NCBI GenBank assembly: GCA_017404585.1 | Contig: JAFRCB010000101.1 | Location: 1-5,004, forward strand | Direction of reading: 5' to 3' | Length of the DNA: 5,004 nucleotides | Source of the DNA: Lachnospiraceae bacterium | GTDB taxonomy: Bacteria; Bacillota; Clostridia; Lachnospirales; Lachnospiraceae | Shown: piece by piece, positions 3,866-5,004 of the stretch | Position numbering within the stretch: the first letter of the stretch is position 1 | Layout: each line of letters begins with the position of its first letter | Made by a program: the position numbers and the translations under genes | The notes under the pieces: model-generated | The model's database searches: none | Seen by the model: only the letters and a program-made list of their open reading frames with translations | Told to the model about the DNA's origin: nothing

Positions 3866-5004
3866 ATGGCCAAAAACATCCGCCTGCTCAAAGCGGGCAC
3901 CGCACTGCTGAAATTCTTTATAGCCCTGCTTATATTAGACTTTATTCTTGTCGCCGCGTTCATCCTTAAGCGGCCGGAATCCTATGCGCCTTGGATTGCC
4001 GCCGTGGCTGTTCTTGCCCTCATAGAGGTGTGCATTTTCTGGATCGGAATCGTGCTCGTGTACATCTCATCGATCCAGCTCGGTCTCAAGCAGCGTATTT
4101 TGGGAAGTGCGCTTGGCTGGGTCCCATTTGCAAATATTATCATGCTGCTCAAAATCGTACGCATCTGCGGCAGCGAGATACGCACTGAAACAGAAAAATA
4201 TAATCTCAACAAGAGCAGGAAGAGTCAGCAGATCTGCAGGACGAAGTACCCTCTGCTGCTGGTACACGGAGTTTTCTTCAGGGACTTCGAAGTGTTGAAT
4301 TATTGGGGACGGATCCCGGGAGAGCTGAAAAAGAACGGAGCCGTCATCCACTACGGGAAGCACAACAGCGCGGCCGCAGTGGCTGACAGCGCGAAAGAAC
4401 TGGAAAAACGAATTCTGGATATAGTCCGGGAGACAGGCTGTGAGAAAGTGAACGTCATTGCGCACTCAAAGGGCGGCCTGGATACCCGGGCCGCCATCGC
4501 GCACACATCCGCGGGGAAGTACATCGCCTCCCTCACGACGATCAACACGCCTCACAGAGGGTGTGAATTTGCAGATTATTTCCTGAACAAAATTCCAGAG
4601 GCTGCCCAGCTCGCAGTCGCGAGAAAATACAATGCCGCAGCTTCGAAGCTCGGGGATATCAATCCCGATTTTCTTTCCGCTGTCAAAGACCTGACCGCCT
4701 CAGCATGCGGCAGATTTAATGACACCACTCCCGACAGCCCTGCTGTCGTCTACCAGTGGGTCGGTTCAGTTCAGAAGAAAGCCACTTCGGGAAAATTCCC
4801 CTTGAACTTCACCTATCCGATCGTCAAATTATTCGACGGCAGGAATGACGGGCTTGTGGGGGAGGGGTCATTTGCCTGGGGCACGAAATATGCCTTCCTC
4901 GACATGGATCTGCCAAGAGGCATATCTCATGCGGACATGATTGACCTGAACAGGGAAAACATATCCGGTTTCGATGTCAGGGAATTCTATGTGCAGCTTG
5001 TCGC
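3866..5004 (+). CDS. Membrane-anchored alpha/beta-hydrolase, lipase type (3' end outside window)
   Basis: 379 complete codons are open to the window edge without a stop. Residues ~13-34 and ~43-70 are membrane helices, and 80-98 is a third, weaker hydrophobic stretch; a short basic/polar linker then leads to the hydrolase domain from ~125. The oxyanion-region motif LLVHGVFF is at 131-138. The nucleophile elbow VIAHSKGGLDTR (197-208) puts Ser201 in an AxSxG context like Bacillus lipases, with Lys after the serine. NTPHRG (227-232) follows. The likely acid is Asp328 in DGRNDGLV (324-331) and the likely base His355 in GISHADMID. The complete triad predicts an active ester hydrolase, probably acting on lipid or acyl esters at the membrane; which side the domain faces is uncertain. 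The start is supported by AGGAG 6 nt upstream of ATG, overlapping the preceding gene's TGA. Only a short C-terminus is probably missing. Confidence 0.9.
   Translation, partial: MAKNIRLLKAGTALLKFFIALLILDFILVAAFILKRPESYAPWIAAVAVLALIEVCIFWIGIVLVYISSIQLGLKQRILGSALGWVPFANIIMLLKIVRICGSEIRTETEKYNLNKSRKSQQICRTKYPLLLVHGVFFRDFEVLNYWGRIPGELKKNGAVIHYGKHNSAAAVADSAKELEKRILDIVRETGCEKVNVIAHSKGGLDTRAAIAHTSAGKYIASLTTINTPHRGCEFADYFLNKIPEAAQLAVARKYNAAASKLGDINPDFLSAVKDLTASACGRFNDTTPDSPAVVYQWVGSVQKKATSGKFPLNFTYPIVKLFDGRNDGLVGEGSFAWGTKYAFLDMDLPRGISHADMIDLNRENISGFDVREFYVQLV

Overview
The window looks like a stretch of a Bacillota chromosome, probably of a gut-type anaerobic Clostridia (Lachnospiraceae-like) genome. 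The reasons are strong AGGAGG-type Shine-Dalgarno sites before every gene, intermediate GC content, a Clostridia-style membrane-anchored lipase, and an oxygen-sensitive radical SAM operon. The genus cannot be fixed from the sequence alone. No rRNA, tRNA, insertion sequence, phage gene or CRISPR array is visible.

Layout. Positions 1-355 hold five tandem copies of a ~73-bp non-coding repeat, each carrying the same short inverted repeat (CAGCAA / TTGCTG core). A terminator hairpin (394-434) closes a minus-strand operon that reads right to left: amrB (Memo/LigB-like protein, 2793-1993), a 197-nt gap, amrA (AMMECR1 protein, 1795-1280), then amrS (radical SAM enzyme, 1267-437), closely coupled to amrA. 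Together these are a complete AmmeMemoRadiSam triad. Such triads recur across bacteria and archaea, but their substrate and product are, to my knowledge, unknown. The operon appears to start from an extended -10 promoter at 2967-2994. Its ~165-nt leader contains a small GC-rich hairpin (2917-2932) and a 15-bp near-perfect inverted repeat (2837-2890).

From 2995 to 3378 there is a gene-free region with two different degenerate direct repeats (42-bp tandem at 3063-3146; a ~38-bp pair at 3201-3310) and a candidate plus-strand promoter (3148-3176). Facing the other way is a two-gene plus-strand unit: a 158-aa cytoplasmic protein of unknown function (3379-3855) and, 10 nt later, a membrane-anchored alpha/beta-hydrolase of lipase type (3866 to past the window end).

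The two transcription units diverge and nothing in the sequence links their functions. Three starts need care: amrB starts at ATG 2793, not the upstream GTG; the 158-aa gene starts at ATG 3379, not the upstream TTG; the lipase frame has no stop because it runs off the window.
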